41,952 nt of DNA from positions 1 through 41,952 of the forward strand of contig CAYOAI010000009.1 of the NCBI GenBank assembly GCA_964401915.1. The letters run 5' to 3'. The translations under genes were made by a program, and so were the position numbers. Below are positions 16,458-25,546 of the stretch, in pieces. Position 1 is the stretch's first letter; each line of letters begins with the position of its first letter. The DNA is from CAZGZD01 sp964401915 (GTDB lineage Bacteria; Patescibacteriota; Microgenomatia; UBA1406; GWC2-37-13). The notes under the pieces were generated by a model. It saw only the letters and a list, made by a program, of their open reading frames with translations. It was not told the DNA's origin and made no database searches.

Positions 16458-16481
16458 TTTGAGCTTAATTACTTCAAAAAA

Positions 16482-16670
16482 TTACTGCTTATACCAGACG
16501 ACTACAATGTAGAGTGTGCAGACAATTGCCAAGATCCACAGAAGTGGTTTGAGTTTTTTGAGCGGCTTGGGAAAATATAAAGCGAGAAGCGCTCCAATGC
16601 AAAGTAAGGCTACCTTAAAAACACCTGCCTGCCACCACTCAAGAGTAAACTGCTTAAAGATGTTAAACAT
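16482..16670 (-). CDS. Small membrane protein with two predicted helices
   Basis: The 62-residue product has two hydrophobic stretches, about residues 15-33 and 41-59, separated by a basic turn (PKPLKKLK). An aromatic-rich N-terminus (FNIFKQFTLEWW) probably lies at the membrane surface. AAGGTG lies a few bases before the ATG, a reasonable ribosome-binding site. The function is unknown. It lies between the convergent nuclease gene and the co-directional leuB. Confidence 0.55.
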   Translation of the reverse strand: MFNIFKQFTLEWWQAGVFKVALLCIGALLALYFPKPLKKLKPLLWILAIVCTLYIVVVWYKQ

Positions 16671-16715
16671 ACACCTTGATATTAGTACTCAAAAAACTCT
16701 CTGTCAAGAGCAGAC

Positions 16716-17774
16716 TTAGATTTTCGTGATTCGGCTCGCTATCTCTTCAGCTACGCCGCTTGTTGGGGTAGGATTATTGGGAAATATGTCGCCAGTTCCA
16801 ATACCTGCGTCAATTGTCGCTTGCACTGCTGCATTCAAAGCATGAGACTCAGGCTCGAGACCTTGAGTACCCAAAAGCATTGCTGCGGACATGATTGTCC
16901 CGATTGGGTTAGCTGTATTCTGACCAGCAGCACGTGGGAATGACCCGTGAATTGGCTCAAATAATGAATATTTTTCGCCAAGTGAAGCAGATGGCAACAT
17001 ACCAAGAGATCCAACGATAACCGCTGCTTCATCCGACAAAATATCACCGAACATATTCTCAGTGAGTACTACATTGAAGTCTGCTGGTCGCTTGATGATC
17101 TGCTGTGCGCAATTATCAACAAACATATATTCAACCTCAATATCTTTATACTCGCCCGATGCCATCTCCTGCACCACCTCCCGCCATAGGCGCGATGTAT
17201 CCAGCACATTGGCTTTATCAACAAGAGTGAGCTTTCCACCACGTGCCCGCGCAATATCAAATGCGGATGTTGCAACTCTCATTATTTCTTCTTTTGAATA
17301 CTCTGCAGTATCATAAGCTTTATTTCCATCCCGTCCTCGCTTACCAAAATAAATTCCACCTGTAAGCTCTCGCACAATAACAAAATCAACGTCTTCGAGT
17401 AGTTCTTCTTTCAGAGGAGATTTTGCAAAAAGCGCTTTGTAGATCTTGATCGGACGGATATTGGCAAATAGGCCAAGATCTGCGCGCATGCGCAAGAGTC
17501 CTTGCTCGGGTCGCACTTTGGCACTTGGATCATTATCGTACTTGGGGTCGCCAACCGCGCCAAGCAGTACTGAATCTGACTTCTTGCAAAGTTCAGCCGT
17601 AGCTGCCGGATACGGATCACCTGCCGCCTCAATAGCAACTGCGCCGATCAACCCTTTTTCAAATTCAAACTCATGGTTATATGTCTCGGCAATCTTTTTA
17701 AGCACATGGACTGCAGCGTCCGTAATCTCCGGACCTATCCCGTCTCCTGGTAATACTGCGATATTTTTTTTCAT
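16716..17774 (-). CDS. leuB: 3-Isopropylmalate dehydrogenase
   Basis: LeuB oxidatively decarboxylates 3-isopropylmalate in leucine synthesis. The 352-residue protein contains AVLPGDGIGPEI, LLGAVGDPKYD, LLRMRADLGLFANIRPIK, VRELTGGIYFG, the metal-binding segment NMFGDILSDEAAVIVGSLGMLPSASLG, and EPIHGSFPRAAGQNTANPIGTIMSAAMLL. It is transcribed away from leuC, and the two share a 71-base region with back-to-back extended -10 boxes. The leuB -10 ends 9 bases before its ATG, giving a leader of at most a few bases. Confidence 0.97.
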   Translation of the reverse strand: MKKNIAVLPGDGIGPEITDAAVHVLKKIAETYNHEFEFEKGLIGAVAIEAAGDPYPAATAELCKKSDSVLLGAVGDPKYDNDPSAKVRPEQGLLRMRADLGLFANIRPIKIYKALFAKSPLKEELLEDVDFVIVRELTGGIYFGKRGRDGNKAYDTAEYSKEEIMRVATSAFDIARARGGKLTLVDKANVLDTSRLWREVVQEMASGEYKDIEVEYMFVDNCAQQIIKRPADFNVVLTENMFGDILSDEAAVIVGSLGMLPSASLGEKYSLFEPIHGSFPRAAGQNTANPIGTIMSAAMLLGTQGLEPESHALNAAVQATIDAGIGTGDIFPNNPTPTSGVAEEIASRITKI

Positions 17775-17783
17775 CGTGCTTTC

Positions 17784-17792
17784 ATTCTACCA
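17784..17792 (-). promoter_or_regulatory. leuB promoter (extended -10)
   Basis: The minus strand reads TG-G-TAGAAT. The ATG follows after 9 bases, so the transcript is leaderless or nearly so. Confidence 0.55.
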
Positions 17793-17808
17793 AATACAAG
17801 GCTAAAAA

Positions 17809-17817
17809 TGATAAAAT
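17809..17817 (+). promoter_or_regulatory. leuCD promoter (extended -10)
   Basis: TG-A-TAAAAT lies 28 bases before the leuC ATG, back to back with the leuB promoter. No leader peptide fits in this short gap, unlike the ilv operon. Confidence 0.5.
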
Positions 17818-17845
17818 AGTTCATAGATTAAAGCGCCTTCTACTT

Positions 17846-19258
17846 ATGGAGAATACACAGCCCAAAACATTGTTTGATAAAGTATGGGATAGCCATGTGG
17901 TGCATAGCCAGACCGACTATCCAGATATTTTATATATCGATGCACATCTGATACACGAAGTCACAAGCCCTCAGGCCTTTGAGGGACTTCGAAAGCGTGG
18001 CATTAGAGTAGCCCGGCCAGATCGCACATGGGCCACAGCCGACCACAATGTGCCGACTCGCAATCAACACCTACCCATCCGAGAAGCTCTCAGTCGCAAG
18101 CAAGTTGAGATGCTGACGGCAAACTGCAAGGAGTTCGGCGTTCGCCTCTATGGCTTGGGGCACCCATTTCAGGGAATCGTCCACATCATTGGCCCCGAGC
18201 TTGGTATCACCAAGCCTGGAATGACGATTGTGTGTGGGGATAGCCACACCTCAACTCACGGTGCGTTTGGTGCAATAGCTTTTGGAATAGGAACATCAGA
18301 GGTCGAACAAGTCCTAGCGTCCCAGTCAGTACTTCAACAGCGACCCAAGACTATGAAAATCGAGGTGAATGGCAAACTAACTGGTGGCGTGGTATCCAAA
18401 GATATTATCCTCTATATCATCTCAAAGTTGACAGCATCAGGAGCTGTCGGATATTTTGTCGAGTATGCCGGATCTACAATTCGTGAACTTTCTATGGAGG
18501 CGCGAATGACAATCTGCAATATGAGTATTGAGATGGGGGCGCGAGGCGGACTTATTGCACCGGATACAACAACATTTGAGTACATAAAAGGACGAGAGTT
18601 TGCCCCGAAAGGTGAAGAGTGGAACACAGCAGTGGAATACTGGAAAAGTCTGCCAACAGACGATGGAGCAGTGTACGATAGAGTCGAATCTTTTGACGCT
18701 GCAGATATTGAGCCGATGATTACCTACGGCACCAACCCTGGAATGGGAGTCAAAGTATCCGAAAAAATCCCAACAGGTGATGCATTTGAAAAAGAAAGTG
18801 ATCGCCGGCATTTTCGCCATGCGCTTGAGTATATGAATCTTAAGGAAGGTACGAAGATGGAGGGACTGCCTGTCGACTATGTCTTTATGGGATCATGCAC
18901 AAACTCACGAATTGAAGATCTTCGGGCTATAGCCTCTGTTGTAAAAGGCAAGAAAAAAGCCCCACATGTTGAGGCTTTTATAATCCCCGGATCCGCCCAA
19001 GTTGAGAAGCAGGCCCGAGCCGAAGGACTGGACCGGATATTTGAAGAAGTTGGATTTGAGTTGCGAGGCGCTGGATGCTCGGCATGCTTGGGTATGAATG
19101 AAGATAAGATCCCAACTGGCAAATACTGCATCTCGACATCCAATCGCAATTTTGAGGGACGACAAGGGCCAGGTGCCCGCACATTTCTAGCAAGCCCACT
19201 GTCTGTTGCGGCTGCGGCAATCACAGGACGAATTACTGATCCTCGAGAGTTTATATGA
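17846..19258 (+). CDS. leuC: 3-Isopropylmalate dehydratase, large subunit
   Basis: LeuC with LeuD isomerises 2- to 3-isopropylmalate using a 4Fe-4S cluster. The 470-residue protein shows the aconitase-family elements VCGDSHTSTHGAFGAIAFGIGTSEVE, GSCTNSR with one cluster cysteine, and GCSACLGMNED with the other two, plus STSNRNFEGRQGPGARTFLASP. It ends in TGA, one of two genes here that do, which argues against recoding of UGA. leuD follows after 137 bases that include hairpin element B. Confidence 0.97.
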   Translation: MENTQPKTLFDKVWDSHVVHSQTDYPDILYIDAHLIHEVTSPQAFEGLRKRGIRVARPDRTWATADHNVPTRNQHLPIREALSRKQVEMLTANCKEFGVRLYGLGHPFQGIVHIIGPELGITKPGMTIVCGDSHTSTHGAFGAIAFGIGTSEVEQVLASQSVLQQRPKTMKIEVNGKLTGGVVSKDIILYIISKLTASGAVGYFVEYAGSTIRELSMEARMTICNMSIEMGARGGLIAPDTTTFEYIKGREFAPKGEEWNTAVEYWKSLPTDDGAVYDRVESFDAADIEPMITYGTNPGMGVKVSEKIPTGDAFEKESDRRHFRHALEYMNLKEGTKMEGLPVDYVFMGSCTNSRIEDLRAIASVVKGKKKAPHVEAFIIPGSAQVEKQARAEGLDRIFEEVGFELRGAGCSACLGMNEDKIPTGKYCISTSNRNFEGRQGPGARTFLASPLSVAAAAITGRITDPREFI

Positions 19259-19284
19259 AAGATTTACGATTTAAGAAAAAGGAC

Positions 19285-19367
19285 TTTTGTTACTTTTGCT
19301 TGTTTATGCGACTTGGGATGCCCGAAGGGCGGGAACCCACTGGAGTCAGAAACAAGGAAAAGTAAAA
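19285..19367 (+). repeat. Intergenic hairpin element, copy B (leuC-leuD gap)
   Basis: Outer arms TTACTTTT (19290-19297) and AAAAGTAA (19358-19365) pair, then CTTGTTT pairs with AAACAAG. The core ACTTGGGATGCCC ... GGGAACCCACTGGAGTC matches copy A, but the apical hairpin is shortened to GCCC-GAA-GGGC. It is 83 bases long. Here the genes run on the plus strand, opposite to those around copies A and C, yet the element has the same orientation. Confidence 0.8.
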
Positions 19368-19395
19368 TAACGATTAGAATTTAAAAAGTAACCTT

Positions 19396-19992
19396 ATGAT
19401 AATTAAATCAACCGCTGTCCCACTTCGAATTGAGAATGTGGATACAGATCAGATCATACCAGCCAGATTCTTAAAAAGTACAGATAAGACTGGTTTTGGA
19501 GAGAATCTATTTCGCGACTGGCGCTATAATCCAGATGGTACCCCAAAGACTGATTTTGTGTTGAATAATCCAAAATATTCTGGCGAAATTCTGGTCACTG
19601 GAGAGAATTTTGGCTCTGGGTCTTCTCGAGAACACGCCGCATGGGCAATAAAGCAGTATGGATTCCAGGCTGTGATCTCAAGCTTTTTCGCTGATATATT
19701 CCGCCAGAATGCACTCAACAATGGACTACTCGTTGTTGAGATTCCAGAAGACGAACTCCGAGAGCTTTTTGATGCAATAGAAACAGATCCGGCTACGCTT
19801 GTTGAGATCGATCTTGAGACTCAAGAGATTCACTGGACATCCAAGAAACTCAAAACAAGTTTCCAAATTGACCCTTACAAAAAGATGTGTCTACTCTTAG
19901 GGTACGATGATATTGATTATCTTCTAAGCAAAAAGAAAGAAACAGAGGGGTTTGAAAAAAATAGAGAGAATGATTTTTCAATCACCTTCTAA
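19396..19992 (+). CDS. leuD: 3-Isopropylmalate dehydratase, small subunit
   Basis: LeuD supplies the swivel domain of isopropylmalate isomerase. The 198 residues include NVDTDQIIPARFLK, GENFGSGSSREHAAWAIKQYGFQAVISSFFADIFRQNALNNGLLVVE and the C-terminal LDxET-type segment IDLETQEIHW. It lies downstream of leuC in the same direction. Its last 4 bases overlap the convergent ridA gene. Confidence 0.96.
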   Translation: MIIKSTAVPLRIENVDTDQIIPARFLKSTDKTGFGENLFRDWRYNPDGTPKTDFVLNNPKYSGEILVTGENFGSGSSREHAAWAIKQYGFQAVISSFFADIFRQNALNNGLLVVEIPEDELRELFDAIETDPATLVEIDLETQEIHWTSKKLKTSFQIDPYKKMCLLLGYDDIDYLLSKKKETEGFEKNRENDFSITF

Positions 19993-20366
19993 TCCTTTAC
20001 GGCTATTGCATCAATCTCGATAAGCGCTCCTTTGGGCAAATATGCCACACCTACTGTAGCACGAGCTGGCTTATGATCACCGAAAACTTCTGAATATATC
20101 TCGTTTACTTTCGCAAAATCATCCATATTCACAACATAAATAGTTGTTTTGATGACTGAAGATAAATCCACATTCACTTCTTCAAGGACACCAGTAAGAT
20201 TTATGAGAACTTGTCGTGTCTGAGCCTCAATCCCATCAACAAGCGCGCCTGTTGTTGGATCCATCCCAATTTGCCCTGAACAGAAAATGAAGTTACCAAC
20301 ATGCACAGCTTGGGAATATGGCCCGATTGCTTGCGGCGCATTATTTGTTTTGATTGGCTTTATCAT
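19989..20366 (-). CDS. ridA: RidA family enamine/imine deaminase
   Basis: RidA proteins hydrolyse the reactive enamines and imines released by PLP enzymes such as threonine dehydratase, giving 2-oxobutyrate or pyruvate. At 125 residues it is typical, with NNAPQAIGPYSQAV at the start, FCSGQIGMDP, the long QTRQVLINLTGVLEE helix, and YVVNMDDFAKVNEIYSEVFG with RATVGVAYLPKGALIEIDAIAV at the end. The conserved Arg of the RATVGV motif is present. It is the last gene of the branched-chain operon, after ilvD. That place suits clean-up of 2-aminocrotonate made by the threonine-family PLP enzyme encoded upstream. Confidence 0.93.
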   Translation of the reverse strand: MIKPIKTNNAPQAIGPYSQAVHVGNFIFCSGQIGMDPTTGALVDGIEAQTRQVLINLTGVLEEVNVDLSSVIKTTIYVVNMDDFAKVNEIYSEVFGDHKPARATVGVAYLPKGALIEIDAIAVKD

Positions 20367-20421
20367 AATAAAAGCTTAAAGTTTAGAGTTCAAATGTCAA
20401 AAGTATAACTTAAAAATTTCA

Positions 20422-20514
20422 TTTTGTTACTTTTTCTTGTTTCTGCGACTTGGGAGGCCCAGTCCGCAGGACTGGGAGGGAACCCACTGGAGACAGAAAC
20501 AAGAAAAAGTAAAA
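20422..20514 (+). repeat. Intergenic hairpin element, copy C (ilvD-ridA gap)
   Basis: This is the best-preserved copy. A perfect 19-bp inverted repeat pairs TTACTTTTTCTTGTTTCTG (20427-20445) with its complement at 20494-20512. The core is ACTTGGGAGGCCC ... GGGAGGGAACCCACTGGAGAC, and the apical stem is CCCAGTC/GACTGGG. Compared with A and B, the arm sequence differs on both sides in a matched way. Confidence 0.85.
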
Positions 20515-20520
20515 GAGAAT

Positions 20521-22212
20521 TTAATCTTTACTTAATGTCGTCACAGCTCCAAATGACGCCGATGATACCAATTTAACATATTTGGACAGCACTCCAGTTG
20601 TATAGGCTGGCTTTGGCTTTTTCCACGATTTAAATCGTGCTTTAATCTCTTCATCGGTCAATTTTACAGACAAAGTTCTTTGCTCAATGTTAATTGAGAT
20701 AATATCTCCATCCTCAAGGACTGCGATAAGTCCGCCATCATACGCCTCAGGCGCGATATGCCCGACAACATGCCCATGAGTACCCCCTGAAAACCTTCCA
20801 TCTGTGATGAGAGCGACTGAGTCCCCGAGTCCCTCACCGATTATAGCCGACGTGATAGAAAGCATCTCGCGCATTCCAGGTCCTCCTTTAGGTCCCTCGT
20901 AGCGAATCACAACAACGTCGCCTGGCTTTATTTTCTTTTTTATGATGGCGTCAAAAGCTGCCTCTTCACCATTAAACACGCGGGCTGGACCTGAAAAATC
21001 CGGCTCCTCAAGACCTGTGATCTTACAGACACTTCCCTCAATAGCAAGGTTTCCTTTAAGAACAATCAGTGGGCCGTGCTTAGATAGTGGGCTTTTTAAA
21101 TCTGTGATTATTTTCTGTCCTACAGATAGTGCGGGCACGTCCTTAAGATTCTGCTCAAGCGTACGACCTGTGACTGTCATTATATCGCCGTGCAAAAGTC
21201 CAGCGTCCAGAAGAAGCTTCATCACAGCTGGCGTACCCCCCACACGATACAGATCTGCCATCACAAATCGCCCAGCTGGCTTAAGATCTGCGATGTAGGG
21301 AACACCACGTCCGATACGATCAAAATCATCCATAGTCAGCGCGACTCCTGCCTCATGTGCAATTGCCAAAAGATGAAGTATCGCATTGGTTGATCCCCCA
21401 AGTGCATTTGCCATCACGATCGCATTTTCAAAAGCCTGCTTGGTGAGAATATCACGAGGTCTTATATTTTTTTCAAGAAGATTAATAAGGGCATCGCCGG
21501 CGTCGGTGCACTCTTTTTTCTTACCATCGACAATTGCTGGAGTTGAGGAGGAACCGGGTAGACTCATCCCCATCGCCTCAATCGCCGATGCCATAGTATT
21601 TGCCGTATACATACCACCGCAAGAGCCGGCTCCCGGACATGCACTGCACTCTATTCCCTTAAACTCTTCGTCGGTTATTGTACCTGCTGAATGCCGACCT
21701 ACCGCTTCAAAAATACTTACGATATCAATGTCGTGACCCTTGTAATGGCCCGGCATGATCGTTCCGCCATAGATAAAAATACTTGGAATATTGAGTCGTG
21801 CTATGGCCATAAGACACCCCGGCATATTTTTGTCACATCCACCGATTGCCACAAGCCCGTCGTAACGCATCGCATTTGTCGTTACTTCAATTGAGTCGGC
21901 GATCACCTCACGAGATGGAAGAGAATATTTCATCCCCTCGTGTCCCATCGATATTCCATCAGACACGGTGATAGTGTTGAATATCTGTGGAGCACTCCCT
22001 GCTTTTTTGAGTCCTGCTTTTGCCAGCTTTGCAAGATCAAGAATATGATAGTTACAAGGAGTCACTTCAGCCCATGTAGACGCCACACCAATCATTGGTT
22101 TTTCGAAATCTTCGGTCGTAAACCCCACGGCCCGAAGCATAGCACGAGCAGGTGCTCGAGCATCGCCATCTGTTGTCATCCTTGATCTCGTCTTTAGGTT
22201 ATTTTTCGTCAT
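20521..22212 (-). CDS. ilvD: Dihydroxy-acid dehydratase
   Basis: IlvD dehydrates 2,3-dihydroxy-isovalerate and -methylvalerate to the 2-oxo acids of valine and isoleucine synthesis. It is 563 residues, as expected. Iron-sulfur and active-site motifs are GCDKNMPGCLMA, CSACPGAGSCGGMYTANTMASAIEAMGMSLPGSS, GGSTNAILHLLAIAHEAG and the C-terminal DGRFSGGTHGHVVGHIAPEA. The ATG lies 5 bases after the stop of the threonine synthase-like gene, so the two are tightly coupled in the ilv operon. Confidence 0.97.
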   Translation of the reverse strand: MTKNNLKTRSRMTTDGDARAPARAMLRAVGFTTEDFEKPMIGVASTWAEVTPCNYHILDLAKLAKAGLKKAGSAPQIFNTITVSDGISMGHEGMKYSLPSREVIADSIEVTTNAMRYDGLVAIGGCDKNMPGCLMAIARLNIPSIFIYGGTIMPGHYKGHDIDIVSIFEAVGRHSAGTITDEEFKGIECSACPGAGSCGGMYTANTMASAIEAMGMSLPGSSSTPAIVDGKKKECTDAGDALINLLEKNIRPRDILTKQAFENAIVMANALGGSTNAILHLLAIAHEAGVALTMDDFDRIGRGVPYIADLKPAGRFVMADLYRVGGTPAVMKLLLDAGLLHGDIMTVTGRTLEQNLKDVPALSVGQKIITDLKSPLSKHGPLIVLKGNLAIEGSVCKITGLEEPDFSGPARVFNGEEAAFDAIIKKKIKPGDVVVIRYEGPKGGPGMREMLSITSAIIGEGLGDSVALITDGRFSGGTHGHVVGHIAPEAYDGGLIAVLEDGDIISINIEQRTLSVKLTDEEIKARFKSWKKPKPAYTTGVLSKYVKLVSSASFGAVTTLSKD

Positions 22213-22217
22213 ACTAT

Positions 22218-24014
22218 TTATGCTAAAAATGAATTGTAAGCATTCTCAAATGCTTCAATTGATGCTTGAATTATATCAGGACTGGCTCCTTGACCAACTG
22301 AGTTCTTACCCTCACGTTCAAGCTTTAACTCAACGTGTACCACAGCGTCCGAGCCACTTGAACGGATATCTACATTATAGTCTGTAAGCCTAAACTCAAT
22401 TTTATGTCCTCCAACGCTTTTGAGGGCGTTGATGACAGCGTCGACAGGGCCTGTTCCATCTGCCTCACCCTTTTCAGTCGTACCGTTGAAGCGAACTTCA
22501 ACCGTGGCCTTCGGCTTAGTGTCTTTGGATGTTTTAACGCTAAAGTCGACAACTTCAAAAGACTTCTTTTGCTTACTGCCTGAAGGTGCCTCCAACACGT
22601 CCTGCAGGATATCTTGAAAATCAGAAAATGTAACGTGTTTTCCCTTCTGTAAAAACTTAGTAATCTTATCTTTGATCTTCTCAACATATCCCGAAGATAG
22701 CTTAACCTGAAAATGTTTGAGTGCATGTTTGCGTATTGCATCTTCTGTCGGACTGGCATCATATAGTACAGTCTCGCGGTCTACAAAAGATATATTTTTT
22801 CCTTCAAAAAATGAGTTCTCATAAAGTGACAAAAACTCAGCTGTTGATGGATAGATTGTCGGTGGTTTGGTTGCAATTTTCAGAATTGACGTTGGGTCTT
22901 TCAGACCATTGCCAGTCAGAACACATACCACTGTCTTTCCCTTTAGATTATGCGCCTCTACAAGCTTATTAAGTCCAGCTAGTGATGCCGCGCTTGATGC
23001 TTCTACAAATATTCCCTCTTGAGTTGAGAGCATGTATTCTGCTTCCAAGATTTCTCGATCCGACAATGCATATGCACTGCCTTCTGATCCGCGTATCTCA
23101 CTAAGTGCTTTCTCCCCATCAAGTGGATAGTTGACGGCGATTGCGGAAGCGATAGTATTGGTTGATGTGAGTGCTGTGACATGAGTATCTCCCCCGTCAT
23201 ATGCGTTCACAATACTGGACGATCCAGCAGCCTGTACACCAATAAGACGAGGCAAAGAATCAATAAATCCAAGTTCGCGATATTCTCGAAATCCCTTTCC
23301 ATAACTTGCTATATTCGTACCACAGCCCATCGGAACTATGACATAATCGGGGACGCGATAATAGAGCTGATCAATCACCTCATAAGCAGCTGTTTTCTGA
23401 CCTTCGACTCGAAACGCATAGTCACCTGCTAGGTAAAACCCAAGTTTTTCAGCAACAGTCTGTGCCACATATACTGCGTCATTGTAGCTTCCCTTAACCT
23501 GCACTATCTTGCCACCATAGGATATAGCCTGTGCAAGCTTGGACGGAGGTGTTCCCTCGGGAACCACTATAAAACAAGGGATCCCTGCAGCTGCAGCGTA
23601 GCAGGCGACAGATGCCGCCATATTTCCGGTTGATGCGACGATCACGGCCGGTGCTCCAAGCTCAGAGACCACAGTCATCTCCACCGCCGATCCTCGATCT
23701 TTAAATGCTCCTGTTGGATTTTGCGCTTCAAGCTTGAAGTATAATTTAACTCCCAACTTCTTGCCAATTTTACGACTTTGAATAAGAGGCGTGCCTCCTT
23801 CAGAAAGTGATACAAATCGCGCATGATTTTTGATTGGCATGAAAGGCAGATACTTGGAATTATACGGCGGAGTGCGTCTGAAGTATGCTTCATTTATCTG
23901 TTTTTTGACAAGCTCAAGATCCATCACCACATCCCACGGGCCGTTTTCTCCTGTATAGATAAAGCCTTTGGGTTTTACTTGTTTGCGTGTTTTGTAATCT
24001 AGTATCTGATACAT
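22218..24014 (-). CDS. Threonine synthase-like PLP enzyme fused to a LeuA-type regulatory domain
   Basis: Residues about 70-420 form a fold-type II PLP enzyme closest to threonine synthase: SEGGTPLIQSRKIG, KLEAQNPTGAFKDRG with the PLP lysine at 105, VASTGNMAASVACYAAAAG and VPMGCGTN. Threonine dehydratases instead have SFKxRGA and SAGNHAQG. Residues about 430-598 resemble the tail of 2-isopropylmalate synthase, with a helical linker (YVEKIKDKITKFLQKGKHVTFSDFQDIL) followed by a LeuA_dimer domain (ATVEVRFNGTTEKGEADGTGPVDAVINAL, YNVDIRSSGSDAVVHVELKLE, GQGASPDIIQASIEAFENAYNSFL). The neighbouring leuA has its own copy. In LeuA and citramalate synthase this domain binds leucine or isoleucine as feedback inhibitor. 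The gene sits between leuA and ilvD and no separate ilvA is visible. It may make threonine for isoleucine, or act as the deaminase itself. Either way an end-product switch is likely. Confidence 0.9.
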   Translation of the reverse strand: MYQILDYKTRKQVKPKGFIYTGENGPWDVVMDLELVKKQINEAYFRRTPPYNSKYLPFMPIKNHARFVSLSEGGTPLIQSRKIGKKLGVKLYFKLEAQNPTGAFKDRGSAVEMTVVSELGAPAVIVASTGNMAASVACYAAAAGIPCFIVVPEGTPPSKLAQAISYGGKIVQVKGSYNDAVYVAQTVAEKLGFYLAGDYAFRVEGQKTAAYEVIDQLYYRVPDYVIVPMGCGTNIASYGKGFREYRELGFIDSLPRLIGVQAAGSSSIVNAYDGGDTHVTALTSTNTIASAIAVNYPLDGEKALSEIRGSEGSAYALSDREILEAEYMLSTQEGIFVEASSAASLAGLNKLVEAHNLKGKTVVCVLTGNGLKDPTSILKIATKPPTIYPSTAEFLSLYENSFFEGKNISFVDRETVLYDASPTEDAIRKHALKHFQVKLSSGYVEKIKDKITKFLQKGKHVTFSDFQDILQDVLEAPSGSKQKKSFEVVDFSVKTSKDTKPKATVEVRFNGTTEKGEADGTGPVDAVINALKSVGGHKIEFRLTDYNVDIRSSGSDAVVHVELKLEREGKNSVGQGASPDIIQASIEAFENAYNSFLA

Positions 24015-24038
24015 ACTGTATAAAGGTAAAAAAATAAC

Positions 24039-25532
24039 TTATTTAATCTTATTGAGGGCATCAAGATAAGCCCGAGCCGAAGCAACAACTACGTCGGTGT
24101 CGGCCGCGAATCCATAATATATCTGGCCATTGCTTTCAATCTGAACATGCACTTTACCCAAGTCATCTGATCCGCTTGTTACAGCCTGCACCAGATACTC
24201 ATCGAGCCGTACCTTTTTTTTGACAAGCTTGTCAATTGCGCGATAAGTAGCATCAACCGGGCCATTGCCGACTACTTTGGCTGTCTGAGTCTTTCCTTTT
24301 ATCTTAAGTGTAATTTCCGCGCTATCTTCGCCCGTTCCACATCGCACATCAAGTGATATGAGCGCAGCTCCACCGCTTGCTGCTTTTTGACCAACAAGGA
24401 TCAAAAGATCCTCATCGTTTATCTCTTTTTTTCGATCGGCGAGTTTGAGAAAGTCTGCGTACACACCTTCAAGGCCAGCTTTATCAAATTCGAATCCAAG
24501 TTTGGTGAGTCTATGTTTTAAGGCGGCACGACCGGAGCGAGCAGTAAGTATGAGTGATGACTGGGGAATACCTACGTCTTCTGGATTTATGATCTCAAAG
24601 TTTTCTCTCTTGTTTAAGATTCCATGCTGATGAATGCCTGATGAGTGAGCAAATGCATTGCGCCCGACTATTGCCTTGTTCGGCTGAATCGGTATATGCA
24701 TAAGACTTGATACGAGTCTACTTGCTGGATAGATCTTTTTGGAGTTTATCCGTGTTTCATAATTTAGACTTTTGTTGGTCTTCAGAATCATTACCACTTC
24801 CTCAAGCGAAGTATTGCCGGCGCGTTCCCCAACTCCATTTATCGTTACCTCAGTCTGACGTGCACCCGCCTCAACTCCAGCGATCGTATTGGCTGTTGCG
24901 AGTCCTAGATCATTTTGACAGTGGACGCTTAAGATCACATCTCCTGTGTCAACTTGGGGTATGTTACGCCTAACATGAGCAACAAGTGCACCAAAGTCTG
25001 TTGGAATTGCGTATCCGACAGTATCTGGAATATTAAGTGTTGTCGCACCTTCCTCAACCGCAACCTTAAATACCTTCACTAGATAATCGGGGTCTGATCT
25101 GGACGCATCCATGGCTGAGAACTCAACATCGGACACATAGCCCCGTGCACGACGCACAGCGCGCCGTGTCATCTCAACAATCTCATCGCGGGATTTTTTG
25201 ATCTGATATTTAAGATGAATGTCGGATGTGGATATGAAGGTATGTATACGAGGGGACATTGCTTGTCTTACCGCCTCATATGCCACATCTATGTCCCGAT
25301 CCAGTGCGCGAGCAAGAGCGGCAATAGTCGCACCTTTTATATTTTTTGCTACACCAGAGACTGCTTTCAAATCATCAGGAGATGATATAGGAAACCCAGC
25401 CTCAATTATATCAACGCCGAGTTGCTCAAGAAGGCGCGCTATCTCAAGCTTCTCAACACCGTTGAGCTGCGATCCTGGCACTTGCTCTCCATCACGAAGA
25501 GTAGTATCAAAAATATATACTCTATTTTTCAT
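24039..25532 (-). CDS. leuA: 2-Isopropylmalate synthase
   Basis: LeuA condenses 2-oxoisovalerate with acetyl-CoA, the committed step to leucine. The 497-residue protein has the HMGL-like TIM barrel opening FDTTLRDGEQVPG, with SVHCQNDLGLATANTIAGVEAGA, GVGERAGNTSLEEVVM and the FAHSSGIHQHGILN region of isopropylmalate synthases rather than citramalate synthases. Linker helices and the C-terminal LeuA_dimer domain (about 385-495) carry the leucine feedback site. It follows ilvC by 14 bases and precedes the fusion gene that carries a second copy of its regulatory domain. Confidence 0.95.
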   Translation of the reverse strand: MKNRVYIFDTTLRDGEQVPGSQLNGVEKLEIARLLEQLGVDIIEAGFPISSPDDLKAVSGVAKNIKGATIAALARALDRDIDVAYEAVRQAMSPRIHTFISTSDIHLKYQIKKSRDEIVEMTRRAVRRARGYVSDVEFSAMDASRSDPDYLVKVFKVAVEEGATTLNIPDTVGYAIPTDFGALVAHVRRNIPQVDTGDVILSVHCQNDLGLATANTIAGVEAGARQTEVTINGVGERAGNTSLEEVVMILKTNKSLNYETRINSKKIYPASRLVSSLMHIPIQPNKAIVGRNAFAHSSGIHQHGILNKRENFEIINPEDVGIPQSSLILTARSGRAALKHRLTKLGFEFDKAGLEGVYADFLKLADRKKEINDEDLLILVGQKAASGGAALISLDVRCGTGEDSAEITLKIKGKTQTAKVVGNGPVDATYRAIDKLVKKKVRLDEYLVQAVTSGSDDLGKVHVQIESNGQIYYGFAADTDVVVASARAYLDALNKIK

Positions 25533-25546
25533 AAACGTTTTTTTAA

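Noticed and set aside
4681..20514. Hairpin elements as intrinsic terminators
   Set aside because: They lie inside operons, the stems are very long and AT-rich at the base, and the core is conserved beyond what a terminator needs.
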